From: Limnohabitans sp. Bal53
GTDB taxonomy: Bacteria > Pseudomonadota > Gammaproteobacteria > Burkholderiales > Burkholderiaceae_C
NCBI RefSeq assembly: GCF_003063355.1
Contig: NZ_NESH01000002.1
Span: forward strand, 558,001-622,000
Direction: 5' to 3'
Length of the DNA: 64,000 nucleotides
Shown: positions 10,398-19,243 of the stretch, piece after piece
Layout: each line of letters begins with the position of its first letter
Numbering within the stretch: the stretch's first letter is position 1
Made by a program: the position numbers and the translations under genes
The notes under the pieces: generated by a model
Seen by the model: only the letters and a program-made list of their open reading frames with translations
The model's database searches: none
Told to the model about the DNA's origin: nothing

Positions 10398-11657
10398 ATG
10401 AAAAAGCACATGGTCATCATTGGTGGCGGCATCACCGGCGTCACATCCGCCTACGCTTTGGCCCAACAGGGCATTCAGGTCACCCTGATTGAGAAAAACC
10501 GCTACCCCGGCATGGAAACGTCCTATGCCAACGGGGGTCAGTTGTCCGCCTCCAATGCCGAGGTTTGGACACACCCCTCCACCATCGTCAAGGGCCTCAA
10601 GTGGATGCTTCAGAGCGACGCGCCACTGCTCATGAACCCCGCCCCCACCTGGCACAAACTCAGCTGGATGGCCGAGTTCGTGGCCGCCATTCCCCGCTAC
10701 AAAGACAACACCATCACCACGACCCGGCTGGCCATTGAGTCGCGCGAGCACCACTTTGCCTGGGCCCAAGCCGAAGGCATTGAGTTTGACCACAAGCGCG
10801 AAGGCATCTTGCACATCTACCGCGACAAAAAAGGCTTTGACCACGCGGGCGAAGTCTCCAAGCTGCTGGCCCAAGGCGGCTTGCCACGCCGAGCCGTGAC
10901 GCCCGACGAAATGAAGGCCATCGAGCCCACGCTGCAAGGCCAGTATTACGGTGGCTATTTCACCGAAAGTGACTCGACAGGCGACATCCACAAGTTCACC
11001 TTCGGCTTAGCCAAGGCCTGTGAACGTCTGGGTGTGATGCTCCTGACCGAGCACCAGGTCCTGAATGTCGCATCCAACGGCCAAACTGCCACGGTGCAGG
11101 TGCAACACCAAGGTCTGACTGAAACCCTGACTTTTGACGGCATCGTGATCTGCGCGGGCGTGCATGGCCGGGGCCTGGCCGCGCAGCTCGGCGACCGCTT
11201 GAACATTTACCCCGTCAAAGGCTATTCGATCACCGTGGGCTTGAACGACGAAGCCAGCCAAGCCGCCGCGCCGCAGGTCAGCCTGCTCGACGATGAGACC
11301 AAGCTGGTCACCAGCCGCTTGGGCGCAGACCGCTTCCGCGTGGCGGGCACGGCCGAGTTCAACGGCATTGACCTCAACATCCGCGCCGACCGCATCAAGC
11401 CGCTGGTCAACTGGGTCAACCAGTGCTTTCCCGGTGTGGACACACGCCGCGTCGAGCCTTGGGCGGGCCTGCGCCCGATGATGCCCAACATGCTGCCGCG
11501 CGTGGGTGCCGGCAAAAAGGCCAACGTGTTCTACAACACCGGCCACGGCCACCTGGGCTGGACGCTGAGCGCCATCACAGCGCACCAACTGGCAGGGCAT
11601 GTCATGGCCGCTATGCAGGACAATGTGCGCTCCTTCATGACCCCTGCCACCGCCTGA
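10398..11657 (+). CDS. DadA-like FAD-dependent D-amino-acid dehydrogenase (possibly glycine-acting)
   Basis: The protein is 419 residues, the usual size of the DadA small subunit family. It has an N-terminal FAD dinucleotide motif GGGITG (residues 9-14), the SYANGGQLSASNAEVW segment and a C-terminal RPMMPNMLPRVG/NTGHGHLGWTLS region. Members oxidise D-amino acids, mainly D-alanine, to 2-oxo acids and ammonia and pass electrons to the respiratory chain. I chose the ATG at 10398 (MKKHMVIIGG), which has a purine-rich AGAGAGAA upstream. The riboswitch leader implies that glycine controls the gene. Glycine itself, or a glycine-related amine, is therefore a reasonable substrate, but that is inference. 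Confidence 0.85.
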   Translation: MKKHMVIIGGGITGVTSAYALAQQGIQVTLIEKNRYPGMETSYANGGQLSASNAEVWTHPSTIVKGLKWMLQSDAPLLMNPAPTWHKLSWMAEFVAAIPRYKDNTITTTRLAIESREHHFAWAQAEGIEFDHKREGILHIYRDKKGFDHAGEVSKLLAQGGLPRRAVTPDEMKAIEPTLQGQYYGGYFTESDSTGDIHKFTFGLAKACERLGVMLLTEHQVLNVASNGQTATVQVQHQGLTETLTFDGIVICAGVHGRGLAAQLGDRLNIYPVKGYSITVGLNDEASQAAAPQVSLLDDETKLVTSRLGADRFRVAGTAEFNGIDLNIRADRIKPLVNWVNQCFPGVDTRRVEPWAGLRPMMPNMLPRVGAGKKANVFYNTGHGHLGWTLSAITAHQLAGHVMAAMQDNVRSFMTPATA

Positions 11658-11659
11658 CC

Positions 11660-12142
11660 ATGACCCTTCACGTCCTGCCCGTTGACTACCAAAACCCCAA
11701 GCACCGCCAAGCCTTGGTGATGCTTTTGGACGCTTATGCCCAAGACCCGATGGGCGGGAGCGAGCCATTGGCGCAGGATGTGAAAGCGCGCTTGTGCGAT
11801 GACCTGGCCGCTCGCACCGATGCGGCCAGCTTCATCGCCTGGTTGGACGATGCGCCGGTGGGTTTGGTCAACTGCATCGAGGGCTATTCGACCTTCAAGG
11901 CGCAGCCCTTGATGAACATCCACGACATCGCCGTGCTGCCGGGCCACCGGGGCGCGGGGGTGGGTCAGGCTTTGCTGGCGGCGGCCGAGCAACACGCCAA
12001 AGATCGCGGCTGCTGCAAGCTGACCTTGGAAGTGCTGACGGGCAACACGCGGGCTTTGAAAAGTTACTTGGGCTTTGGCTTTGAGCCCTACGCGCTCGAC
12101 CCCGCCGCGGGCCAGGCGAGCTTCATGCAGAAGTGGCTTTAG
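11660..12142 (+). CDS. GNAT-family N-acetyltransferase
   Basis: This 160-residue protein has the acetyl-CoA-binding GNAT core: IHDIAVLPGHRGAGVGQALL (beta4 and the R/Q-x-x-G-x-G/A loop), then a C-terminal LTLEVLTGNTRALKSYLGFGF. The substrate is unknown. It starts 2 bases after the dadA-like stop codon and so is probably cotranscribed under the second glycine riboswitch. Its 3' end overlaps the convergent J-domain gene by 20 bases. The ATG at 11660 begins MTLHVLPVDY; the open frame extending upstream is a shadow of the dehydrogenase gene. Confidence 0.87.
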   Translation: MTLHVLPVDYQNPKHRQALVMLLDAYAQDPMGGSEPLAQDVKARLCDDLAARTDAASFIAWLDDAPVGLVNCIEGYSTFKAQPLMNIHDIAVLPGHRGAGVGQALLAAAEQHAKDRGCCKLTLEVLTGNTRALKSYLGFGFEPYALDPAAGQASFMQKWL

Positions 12143-13292
12143 CCAGCTGCCACTGCTCTTTGAGCCAGCGCTTGAGCTCGGCATCGTTTTGAATCCGGCG
12201 CAAATCGGTCGCCAAGCTCTCGGCGCAGTAACGTTGGTCGGCCTGGATGCGCTGCAGTGACTGGGTCAGCAAGCCTTCATCGGCATCGGCGCGCACCGAC
12301 ACACACAACTCTTGGCTCAAGCGGCTTTGCAACGCCTCCAGATCGTCCTGCAGCGCCGAAACCTGTTCCTTGAGCAATACCGACAAGGCGATCAACTTGT
12401 CGTCGGCCATGCGTGCCGCGCCTGCCTTGTTTTGGGATGCACCTTGCGTCAACTGCATTTGCAGGCGCAGCAAAGTGGTCAGGTCGTTTTTTTCATAAGC
12501 GGCGTTGACCTCGCTCATCAAGCCGGTTTTGCGCACACGCTCTTGTTCATCAGGCTCACGGTCGGGATGCAAGGCGCTGGCAAGTTGCCGAAAGAGGGTT
12601 CGGATGGCACTTTTGGCATCCAACTCGCGCATCAACGCCGCAGGCACTTCGCCTTTCTCGGCGGCAGCGCTTTTCTTTTGGGCCTGTTTTTGCGCTTTTC
12701 GGGCTGCACGCTTGGCAGCCTTGCGCTCTTCATCGGCTTGCTGCTGGCGTTGCCACTGACGCATGCCCGCAGCCATCATTTCTTCGGGCGTCTGGTACTG
12801 GCTGGGTTTTTCCAAGGGTTGGCCCAAGGCTTCTTCGATGCGCTCGCGCAAGCGCTGCGCCGCCTCGGCCTGCTCTTGGGCAGCTTCTTCGGTGTCCTCT
12901 TCGCTCACGTACAAATCGGCCAGAGCCTGCACTTGCGGGTCGGCGCTCGCGACCAATTGGTCGATCAAGCCGCGCACCAGTCCCCGCGCCATGCGTTGCT
13001 GGCGGTCAGTGAAGTCTGCTGTTTGTAGGCGCTCGTGCACAAAGAGCAGCAGACTTTTGCGGTGCGCCTGCGCCAACTGAACCGACTCGCGCAAGGCCTG
13101 AATGTGCGCATAACGGTGGCGGTCAGACCACGCCTGCAGTCGCTGGAGTTGCCCCGATAGCCGCTCAATCTGGGCCAGCAAGTCGTTGAAGCGCTGCTGT
13201 GCGGCGGTCAGCGGCGCCTGCTCGCTGGACTGCACCATCAAGGAAGAAAGTGATGGCGCAGCGTTGGAGGGTGTTTGGGGCAAGTGGGTCAT
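12123..13292 (-). CDS. Coiled-coil protein with a C-terminal-half J-domain (DnaJ-like)
   Basis: This 389-residue soluble protein has long helical, Gln/Ala/Glu-rich segments, a very basic stretch (about residues 185-210, KAAKRAARKAQKQAQKK) and a J-domain-like region with HPD at residues 242-244 (LASALHPDREPDEQ). The HPD tripeptide is the element that stimulates DnaK ATPase. No zinc-finger or C-terminal substrate domain of classical DnaJ is seen, so it is probably a specialised co-chaperone. I chose the ATG at 13292 (MTHLPQT); other starts lie both upstream and at MVQSSEQ. It is convergent with the GNAT gene and divergent from the radical SAM gene. Confidence 0.75.
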   Translation of the reverse strand: MTHLPQTPSNAAPSLSSLMVQSSEQAPLTAAQQRFNDLLAQIERLSGQLQRLQAWSDRHRYAHIQALRESVQLAQAHRKSLLLFVHERLQTADFTDRQQRMARGLVRGLIDQLVASADPQVQALADLYVSEEDTEEAAQEQAEAAQRLRERIEEALGQPLEKPSQYQTPEEMMAAGMRQWQRQQQADEERKAAKRAARKAQKQAQKKSAAAEKGEVPAALMRELDAKSAIRTLFRQLASALHPDREPDEQERVRKTGLMSEVNAAYEKNDLTTLLRLQMQLTQGASQNKAGAARMADDKLIALSVLLKEQVSALQDDLEALQSRLSQELCVSVRADADEGLLTQSLQRIQADQRYCAESLATDLRRIQNDAELKRWLKEQWQLAKATSA

Positions 13293-13444
13293 CTCAAGCA
13301 ATGGGATCGGGCGGTCGCTGACAAGGCAGCTGGATGTTAACGCCCTGAAAGCCAGTTCCTGGGGGCGAGTACGCCCATCCATACAGGCGGACAAGCCTGA
13401 GCCCGTTGATAATCCACCCCACCCTTTCGAAACCCAACTGCCTG

Positions 13445-15370
13445 ATGCCCAGTCCGACCCCGTTCAAAGTTTTGAGCCTCATCCCGCCGATGACGCAACT
13501 GAACACCCCCTACCCGTCCACGGCCTACCTGACGGGTTTTTTGCGTTCGCGGGGTTTCGAAGCGGTGCAAGAAGATTTGGCTTTGGCCACCGTGCTGGCT
13601 TTGCTGAACAAAAAAGGGCTGACCGATTTGCGCGACGCGGCGCTGGCTTTGCCGGTCGAAGACCGCTCGGGCCCGGTGAACTTTTTCCTCGACCACTTCA
13701 ACGACTACGCCGTCAGCATCGACCCGGTGATTGCCTTTTTGCAGGGCCGCGACAGCACGCTCAGCCACCGCATCGCCGGCCGAGGCTTTTTGCCCGAAGG
13801 CCCTCGTTTTGCGGCGCTCGACGCGTATGACGACGATGGCACGGGCGACCCGATTGGCTGGGCTTTTGGCGCCCTGGGCCAAACCGACCGCGCCCGTCAC
13901 CTGGCCACGCTGTACCTGAACGACCTGGCCGATGTGCTGCGCGACGCCGTAGACGAAGGCTTTGAATTTGTGCGCTATGCCGAACGCCTGGCTGCGAGCC
14001 AGCCCAGCTTTGACGCGCTGGCCGAAGCTCTGGCTGAGCCTCCCAACCTGATCGACACCACGCTGGAGCGCCTGACGCTTCAGGCCATCGTTCGGCACCA
14101 GCCCACGCTGGTGTTGCTGTCGGTGCCCTTCCCCGGCTCGGTCTATGCGGCTTTTCGCATCGCCCAATGCATCAAACGCTCACACCCGCAGATCCGCATT
14201 GGCCTGGGCGGCGGCTTTGTGAACACCGAGCTGCGTGAGCTCAAAGACGCGCGAGTTTTCGACCATGTCGATTTCGTCACGCTGGACGGTGGCGAGCGCC
14301 CGCTGCTCAGCCTGATCGAACACCTGCAAGGCCAGCGCAGCATGCAGCGCCTTCAGCGCACCTTTGTGCGCAACGACGCAGGTCAGGTGCAGTACATCAA
14401 CTTGACTGAGCCCGACATCCCCTTTGAAGAGGTGGGCACGGCCACTTGGGATGGTTTGCCGCTGCATAAGTACCTGTCGCTGCTCGACATGCTCAACCCG
14501 ATGAACCGGCTGTGGAGTGACGGGCGCTGGAACAAACTCACCGTGGCGCACGGCTGCTACTGGAAAAAGTGCAGTTTTTGCGACGTGAGCCTGGACTACA
14601 TCAGCCGCTACGAAACCGCACAGGCCAGCACGCTGGTGGACCGCATCGAGCAAATCGTGGCCGAGACGGGGCAAACCGGTTTTCACTTTGTAGACGAAGC
14701 CGCGCCACCCAAAGCCCTGAAAGCCTTGGCCGAGGAGCTGCTGCGCCGGGGCGTGCAGATCTCATGGTGGGGCAACATCCGCTTTGAGAAAACCTTCACG
14801 CCCGAGCTGTGCGAACTGCTGGCCCAAAGCGGTTGCATCGCCATGTCGGGCGGGCTGGAGGTCGCTTCTGACCGCTTGCTCAACCTGATGAAAAAAGGCG
14901 TCTCGGTCGAGCAGGTGGCGCAAGTCACCAAAGGTTTTGCCGACGCGGGCGTGCTGGTGCACGCCTACCTGATGTACGGCTTTCCCACACAAACTGTGCA
15001 AGACACGGTGGACGCGCTCGAATACGTGCGCCAGCTGTTTGAAAACGGCTGCATCCACAGCGGCTTTTTTCACCGCTTTGTCTGCACCGTGCATTCGCCC
15101 GTGGGACAAAACCCCGAGACTTACGGCGTGACGCTGCTGCCCCTGCCCGAAGGCACTTTTGCCAAAAACGATGTGGGATTTGTCGACCCGACCCCCATGC
15201 CCCCAGGTGTGGACCACGACCTCTTGGGCCAGGGCCTCAAAAAAGCCATCTACAACTTCATGCACGGCGTAGGGGTCGAGAACGATGTGCGCCAGTGGTT
15301 TGAGCTGCCCAAAGGCCAATGCCCCAAAACCACCGTGCCGCGCCACAAGATTGCCAAAGCGCTGGGCTAG
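13445..15370 (+). CDS. B12-binding-domain radical SAM protein of unknown function
   Basis: The protein is about 641 residues. The N-terminal half looks like a cobalamin-binding Rossmann domain (VLLSVPFPGSVYAAFRIAQ, then IRIGLGGGFVNTE). The second half is a radical SAM TIM-barrel with cysteines C371, C376 and C379 in GCYWKKCSFC, a CX4CX2C spacing rather than the usual CX3CX2C. HFVDEAAPP and MYGFPTQT fit the barrel. The product is unknown: the family includes methyltransferases and other C-C or S-C bond-forming enzymes. Start codons at 13406 and 13445 are both possible; I favour MPSPTPF. It is divergent from the J-domain gene and shows no clear operon partner. Confidence 0.82.
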   Translation: MPSPTPFKVLSLIPPMTQLNTPYPSTAYLTGFLRSRGFEAVQEDLALATVLALLNKKGLTDLRDAALALPVEDRSGPVNFFLDHFNDYAVSIDPVIAFLQGRDSTLSHRIAGRGFLPEGPRFAALDAYDDDGTGDPIGWAFGALGQTDRARHLATLYLNDLADVLRDAVDEGFEFVRYAERLAASQPSFDALAEALAEPPNLIDTTLERLTLQAIVRHQPTLVLLSVPFPGSVYAAFRIAQCIKRSHPQIRIGLGGGFVNTELRELKDARVFDHVDFVTLDGGERPLLSLIEHLQGQRSMQRLQRTFVRNDAGQVQYINLTEPDIPFEEVGTATWDGLPLHKYLSLLDMLNPMNRLWSDGRWNKLTVAHGCYWKKCSFCDVSLDYISRYETAQASTLVDRIEQIVAETGQTGFHFVDEAAPPKALKALAEELLRRGVQISWWGNIRFEKTFTPELCELLAQSGCIAMSGGLEVASDRLLNLMKKGVSVEQVAQVTKGFADAGVLVHAYLMYGFPTQTVQDTVDALEYVRQLFENGCIHSGFFHRFVCTVHSPVGQNPETYGVTLLPLPEGTFAKNDVGFVDPTPMPPGVDHDLLGQGLKKAIYNFMHGVGVENDVRQWFELPKGQCPKTTVPRHKIAKALG

Positions 15371-15373
15371 GCC

Positions 15374-15396
15374 CGATGCCTAAATAACAGGCATCG
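15374..15396 (+). terminator. Hairpin after the radical SAM gene (weak terminator candidate)
   Basis: CGATGCCT at 15374-15381 pairs perfectly with AGGCATCG at 15389-15396 across a 7-base AAATAAC loop, 4 bases after the stop codon. There is no T-run, so it may protect the 3' end or need Rho rather than act as an intrinsic terminator. Confidence 0.45.
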
Positions 15397-15510
15397 CGTG
15401 CCAAGCCTTCAGGCATGCGGCTCTCAGGGCTTGTTCATGGGCTTATCCACAGATTGGCGCACAGCTCATGGGGGTAAACCCCAGCAGGCTGTGGCAACGC
15501 CCTGAAAATT

Positions 15511-16143
15511 TCAGCGGCTGGCCGCCATCATGGCTGCAAAGCCCACGAACACACCACCGGTGATGCGGTTGAAGTTTTTCAGCACATGGGCTTGCTGCAA
15601 AAAGCGCGACAGCTTGTGACCGCTCACGGCGTAAATCAGGTACCAGCCGACCTCAATGACGGTGAAGGTGATCAACAACACCGCAAACTGCAGGCCCGCT
15701 GGCCGATCGGCCTGAATGAACTGTGGGAAAAACGCCGTCGCAAACACAATGGCCTTGGGGTTACTGGCCGCCACCGCCAGTCCCTGCCGGTAATGAGAGC
15801 CAGCGCTGCGCTGCGCCATCTCGGGCAAAACAGCATGGACAGGCACGTCATCCTTGGGCACCCCGGCACGCCAAAGGTTGTAGCCCAGATAGGCCAGATA
15901 GGCCGCACCCAGGTAACGCAGCGCATCAAAAACCGCTGGAAAACTGTGCAGCAAAGCGCCCACACCTGCTGCTGAAATGCTGACCATGCCGATCAGGGCC
16001 GTCATGCAGCCCGCCATGGTCCAGATGGCCGAGCGCAGACCAAAACGCGCACCGTGGCTCATGACCAAAAGCATGTTGGGACCCGGGGTGGCTGACACCA
16101 CAAATGTCATGAGCACAAAAAGCCACCACGTTTGCAAACCCAT
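15511..16143 (-). CDS. LysE/RhtB-family amino-acid exporter
   Basis: This inner-membrane protein of 210 residues has about six hydrophobic segments. The LysE/RhtB signature ATPGPNMLLV lies near the N-terminus, with NPKAIVFATAFFPQF in the middle, which is typical of homoserine/threonine-type exporters. The exported solute is not readable. I chose the ATG at 16143 (MGLQTWW) because GAGG lies about 6 bases upstream; a longer frame to 16194 adds 17 unconserved residues. It is convergent with the radical SAM gene and divergent from the hybrid kinase gene. Confidence 0.9.
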   Translation of the reverse strand: MGLQTWWLFVLMTFVVSATPGPNMLLVMSHGARFGLRSAIWTMAGCMTALIGMVSISAAGVGALLHSFPAVFDALRYLGAAYLAYLGYNLWRAGVPKDDVPVHAVLPEMAQRSAGSHYRQGLAVAASNPKAIVFATAFFPQFIQADRPAGLQFAVLLITFTVIEVGWYLIYAVSGHKLSRFLQQAHVLKNFNRITGGVFVGFAAMMAASR

Positions 16144-16283
16144 TGAGCGCCTCGAAATCAACCGTTTAAAAATGAAACCGATTGTGCCTTGCACTTCAGA
16201 GCATCCCGTACGGGCTGTTCATCAAGCGAGGGGGATAAGTCGTCATTTCATTTAATGTAATATTTGGTATTCATTTAAATGCC

Positions 16284-18080
16284 ATGCAACACACATCTCT
16301 CGACTCTACGGATGCCACGCTGCATTCGACAGAACTCAATTTTTGGCGTCCATGGTGGCGTCAACCCATGAACAACGAGCGCGAATGGTTGTTCTTTTCG
16401 TTTTTGCTGATCCTCATGATTGGCTATGCCGCATTTGCTTTGGTGTCATGGGGTCTGCAATTCCATGCCGGATTGCTGGCCAACGTGCTGGGCATATTGG
16501 CCATGGCCGTGCTGGGCGGGTTGCGAATTGCAGGCGTGCGGCTCAGCCGCCTGATCACCGCCTTGCAAGTGCTGACACTGACACAAGCCTTTGCCATCAC
16601 CTGGCTGACCGGAGGCATTTATTCGGCCACCATCAGCTGGTTGGCGCTGGCCCCTTTGCCCGCCATTTTGGCCCCCAAGCCACGTGCGCGCGTGGCCGGC
16701 TTAGCAGCGGGCTGGTTGCTGATTTTGGGGTTGTATGTGTACGCCCTGCTGGGCGGAGAGATCGCCTTGCAAATCATGCCGCAGGACCTGCTCCATTGGC
16801 ATTTGATGATGGCCGTGGTGATTTTTGGCATGCAGGTGGCCTTGTTGTTTCGCTTGAACCATGTGCGCAACGAACGCATGCAACGCACCCAGCAACAAAG
16901 ACGTCAATTGCGCCAACTCACCAAGAATCTGCAGAACACTCAGCAACAAAAAGACCTGTTCGTGGCATCGGTCAGCCACGAGTTACGCACGCCGATGAAC
17001 GCCATCTTGGGTCTGGCAGACCTGATCCAGCATGACAAAAAACTGGACGCTGAGGTGCGCGCCAAAATGGAGGACATCCAGAAATCGGGTGAGCACCTGC
17101 TGACCATCATCAACGACTTGCTGGACCACGCCCAGATGGAGGCTGGTCGGCTTCAGGTCGTGAAAGAGCTCTTCAACCTGCACGACACCTTGAGCACAGC
17201 CTTTCAGTTGCTCCAACGACGCGCTGAAACCAAACCGCTGAAATACACCTTGCATGTGGACCCCAACGTGCCCACATGGGTCCAAGGCGACAGCCACCGG
17301 CTGACCCAAATTCTGGTCAACTTGCTGGGCAATGCCATCAAGTTCACTGCGCAAGGCGAGATCGAGTTGCACTGCAGTGCCCAGGCCATGCCGGACGATG
17401 CCCAGGGCCGCGTGCAAGTGCGCTTGGCCGTGCGCGACACGGGCATGGGCATTGCCCCGGACCTTCAGCACCGGGTGTTTCAAAGCTTCTCGCAGGTCGA
17501 CAACAGCATTGCCCGGCGATTTGGGGGCAACGGCCTGGGTTTGTCGATCACCAAAGGCCTGGTCGAAGCCATGGGCGGCACCATCGGCCTGCACAGTGAG
17601 CTGAGCGTGGGCACCACCTTCTATGTGCTGCTGCCTTGCCCTTTGTGCCCACCTCCCGCACACACCCAGACCGCGCCTGAGGAAGAAAGCAACAGCGATA
17701 AGGTGGTGCGCATCCTGATTGCCGACGACAACCCGCTAAACCGCCAAATTGCGTCTTTGCAACTGCGCCGCCACCTGCCGCAAGCGCAGGTCACCGAAGT
17801 GGAAGACGGTCTCAAAGCCTTTGAAGCGGTGCGCGATGGTGATGGATTCGATGTGATTTTGATGGACCTGCTGATGCCCGAGATGGATGGTCAAACCGCC
17901 ACTCGGAAAATCCGCACCGAATTGCCCGAACCCCAGCGCTCGACGCCCATCATCGCCCTCACAGCCAACGGCGACAAAGACGAACTGGCGCGGAGCTTGG
18001 CGTGCGGCATGAACGAGAGCATTCTCAAACCTTTCAACCGCAGTTTGCTGGTCAAGCGCGTCCTGTCCTATGTCGCGTGA
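16284..18080 (+). CDS. Hybrid sensor histidine kinase with integral membrane sensor and receiver domain
   Basis: The protein has 598 residues. Residues 33-190 form five to six transmembrane helices with no sizeable periplasmic domain. HisKA carries H232 in SVSHELRTPMN. HATPase_c has the N-box at about N350, DTGMGI (385-390) and GGNGLGLSI. A C-terminal receiver domain has DD at 481-482, the phospho-acceptor D528 in LMDLLMPEMDG and the conserved K in LKPFN. No HPt domain or cognate regulator gene is adjacent, so the relay partner is elsewhere. AT-rich sequence with a CATTTAAATG palindrome just upstream may hold the promoter. The last 11 bases overlap the next gene. Confidence 0.92.
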   Translation: MQHTSLDSTDATLHSTELNFWRPWWRQPMNNEREWLFFSFLLILMIGYAAFALVSWGLQFHAGLLANVLGILAMAVLGGLRIAGVRLSRLITALQVLTLTQAFAITWLTGGIYSATISWLALAPLPAILAPKPRARVAGLAAGWLLILGLYVYALLGGEIALQIMPQDLLHWHLMMAVVIFGMQVALLFRLNHVRNERMQRTQQQRRQLRQLTKNLQNTQQQKDLFVASVSHELRTPMNAILGLADLIQHDKKLDAEVRAKMEDIQKSGEHLLTIINDLLDHAQMEAGRLQVVKELFNLHDTLSTAFQLLQRRAETKPLKYTLHVDPNVPTWVQGDSHRLTQILVNLLGNAIKFTAQGEIELHCSAQAMPDDAQGRVQVRLAVRDTGMGIAPDLQHRVFQSFSQVDNSIARRFGGNGLGLSITKGLVEAMGGTIGLHSELSVGTTFYVLLPCPLCPPPAHTQTAPEEESNSDKVVRILIADDNPLNRQIASLQLRRHLPQAQVTEVEDGLKAFEAVRDGDGFDVILMDLLMPEMDGQTATRKIRTELPEPQRSTPIIALTANGDKDELARSLACGMNESILKPFNRSLLVKRVLSYVA

Positions 18081-18522
18081 CACCCTGCTCAGACCGGTTG
18101 GGGCTAAAGGGCAGCGCACTGCTGGACGATTGGCGTGCCTCTGTGGCTTGCTGCTGGCCCTGGCTCTGCCAGCCCGGGCCGAAGACTTTGAATTACCCCA
18201 CATGTGCAGCGTGGACACCACACAGACGCCAAGCAGACCGTCGGGCCCCTCATCTGACCCCGCAGACTGCTACGAATTCGGCGCTTCGGTGGGCGAACTG
18301 GGCTGGAATTGGCGCAAAAAACTACCCAGCCATGTGCACTGGGTCATGCGCAAAGACGCGGCCACCTTGTGCGGTCAAGCACAAACGCAATACGGTCAAA
18401 AAGTGGACAGCCCCGTGCCCAGTGGCTGCGTGTTCCTGGCCCCTGCGGCCTGCACCATCGTGACCGAAGGCCCCATCTCACCCGCATCGATTGGCAACGC
18501 CGTACGCGATTGTGTGCCCTGA
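18070..18522 (+). CDS. Secreted cysteine-rich protein of unknown function
   Basis: I do not recognise this 150-residue protein. Residues 1-37 look like a Sec signal peptide with a long n-region (GRLACLCGLLLALALPARA, cleavage after ARA). The predicted mature part is about 112 residues with six cysteines spread along it, an even number consistent with disulfide bonds in the periplasm. Its start codon lies inside the last codons of the hybrid kinase gene (11-base overlap), so the two are almost certainly co-translated. That suggests, without proving, a link to kinase signalling. Confidence 0.7.
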   Translation: MSRDTLLRPVGAKGQRTAGRLACLCGLLLALALPARAEDFELPHMCSVDTTQTPSRPSGPSSDPADCYEFGASVGELGWNWRKKLPSHVHWVMRKDAATLCGQAQTQYGQKVDSPVPSGCVFLAPAACTIVTEGPISPASIGNAVRDCVP

Positions 18523-18544
18523 CCCAACGCTTGGCCTGATGGGC

Positions 18545-19243
18545 TCACCAAGGAATGTTGTGCCCTTGGTGGTCCACAAACTGGGCCCGCCCTGTAGGCT
18601 GCAGGGCGTCGAGCACCGCCAGCAACCGCTGCGCAGAATCTTCAGGGCGCATTGCATCGCTGCCCACAAAGGGCTGGCTGAGCACCGACTGCACCGTGCC
18701 CGGCTGCAAGGCGGCCACCACCGCCAAAGGTCGTCTGCGAGCCAATTCAATCGCCGCCGTTTGCAGCAGCATGTTCAGCGCAGCCTTGGCAGCCCGGTAG
18801 CCGTACCAGCCGCCTTTGCGGTTGTCTTCAATACTGCCCACCCGTGCCGACAACTTGCCCCAAATGACGCGCTGACCCGTTGCCAACAAGGGCGCAAAAT
18901 GTTTGAGCAAAAGGCCCGGCCCCACACTGTTGAGGTGCAGCGCTGCCAGCAAATGCGATGCATCCAGTTCGTCCAGGCGTTTTTCAGGACCGCGCCCGTC
19001 CACCGTGAGTGCCCCCGTGGCGTCCAGAACCAGATGAAACGGCCCCTGTGCAGCGAGCGCCTGCGCACAGTTGGCGATGCTGGCTTCGTCCAACAAATCC
19101 AGCCCCGGCTCGCTTTGGCGTGAAACCCCCAGCGCCAAGGCACAACGCGGGTCGCTTTGCAACTGCTGCATCAAGGCACGGCCAATGGCGCCACTGGCGC
19201 CCACCACCAAAGCGCGGTAACCGTCGGGCAGGGAGTGCATCAT
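18545..19243 (-). CDS. SDR-family oxidoreductase (C-factor-like)
   Basis: This 232-residue short-chain dehydrogenase has the N-terminal VVGASGAIG cofactor motif (a TGxxxGxG variant) and the catalytic YRAAK (YxxxK) within GWYGYRAAKAAL. The overall pattern, with LNSVGP and GTVQS, resembles the CsgA/C-factor group of small SDRs. The substrate is unknown. It is the last gene of a five-gene minus-strand operon. Its ATG overlaps the TGA of the SUMF1-fold gene (ATGA), so translation is coupled. It is convergent with the cysteine-rich secreted protein gene, 22 bases away. Confidence 0.85.
   Translation of the reverse strand: MMHSLPDGYRALVVGASGAIGRALMQQLQSDPRCALALGVSRQSEPGLDLLDEASIANCAQALAAQGPFHLVLDATGALTVDGRGPEKRLDELDASHLLAALHLNSVGPGLLLKHFAPLLATGQRVIWGKLSARVGSIEDNRKGGWYGYRAAKAALNMLLQTAAIELARRRPLAVVAALQPGTVQSVLSQPFVGSDAMRPEDSAQRLLAVLDALQPTGRAQFVDHQGHNIPW

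Noticed and set aside
15443-15451. DnaA-box-like TTATCCACA (and its reverse at 25485-25493) as possible replication origin
   Set aside because: Each is a single isolated nonamer. There is no cluster, no AT-rich unwinding region beside it and no dnaA or other origin gene nearby.
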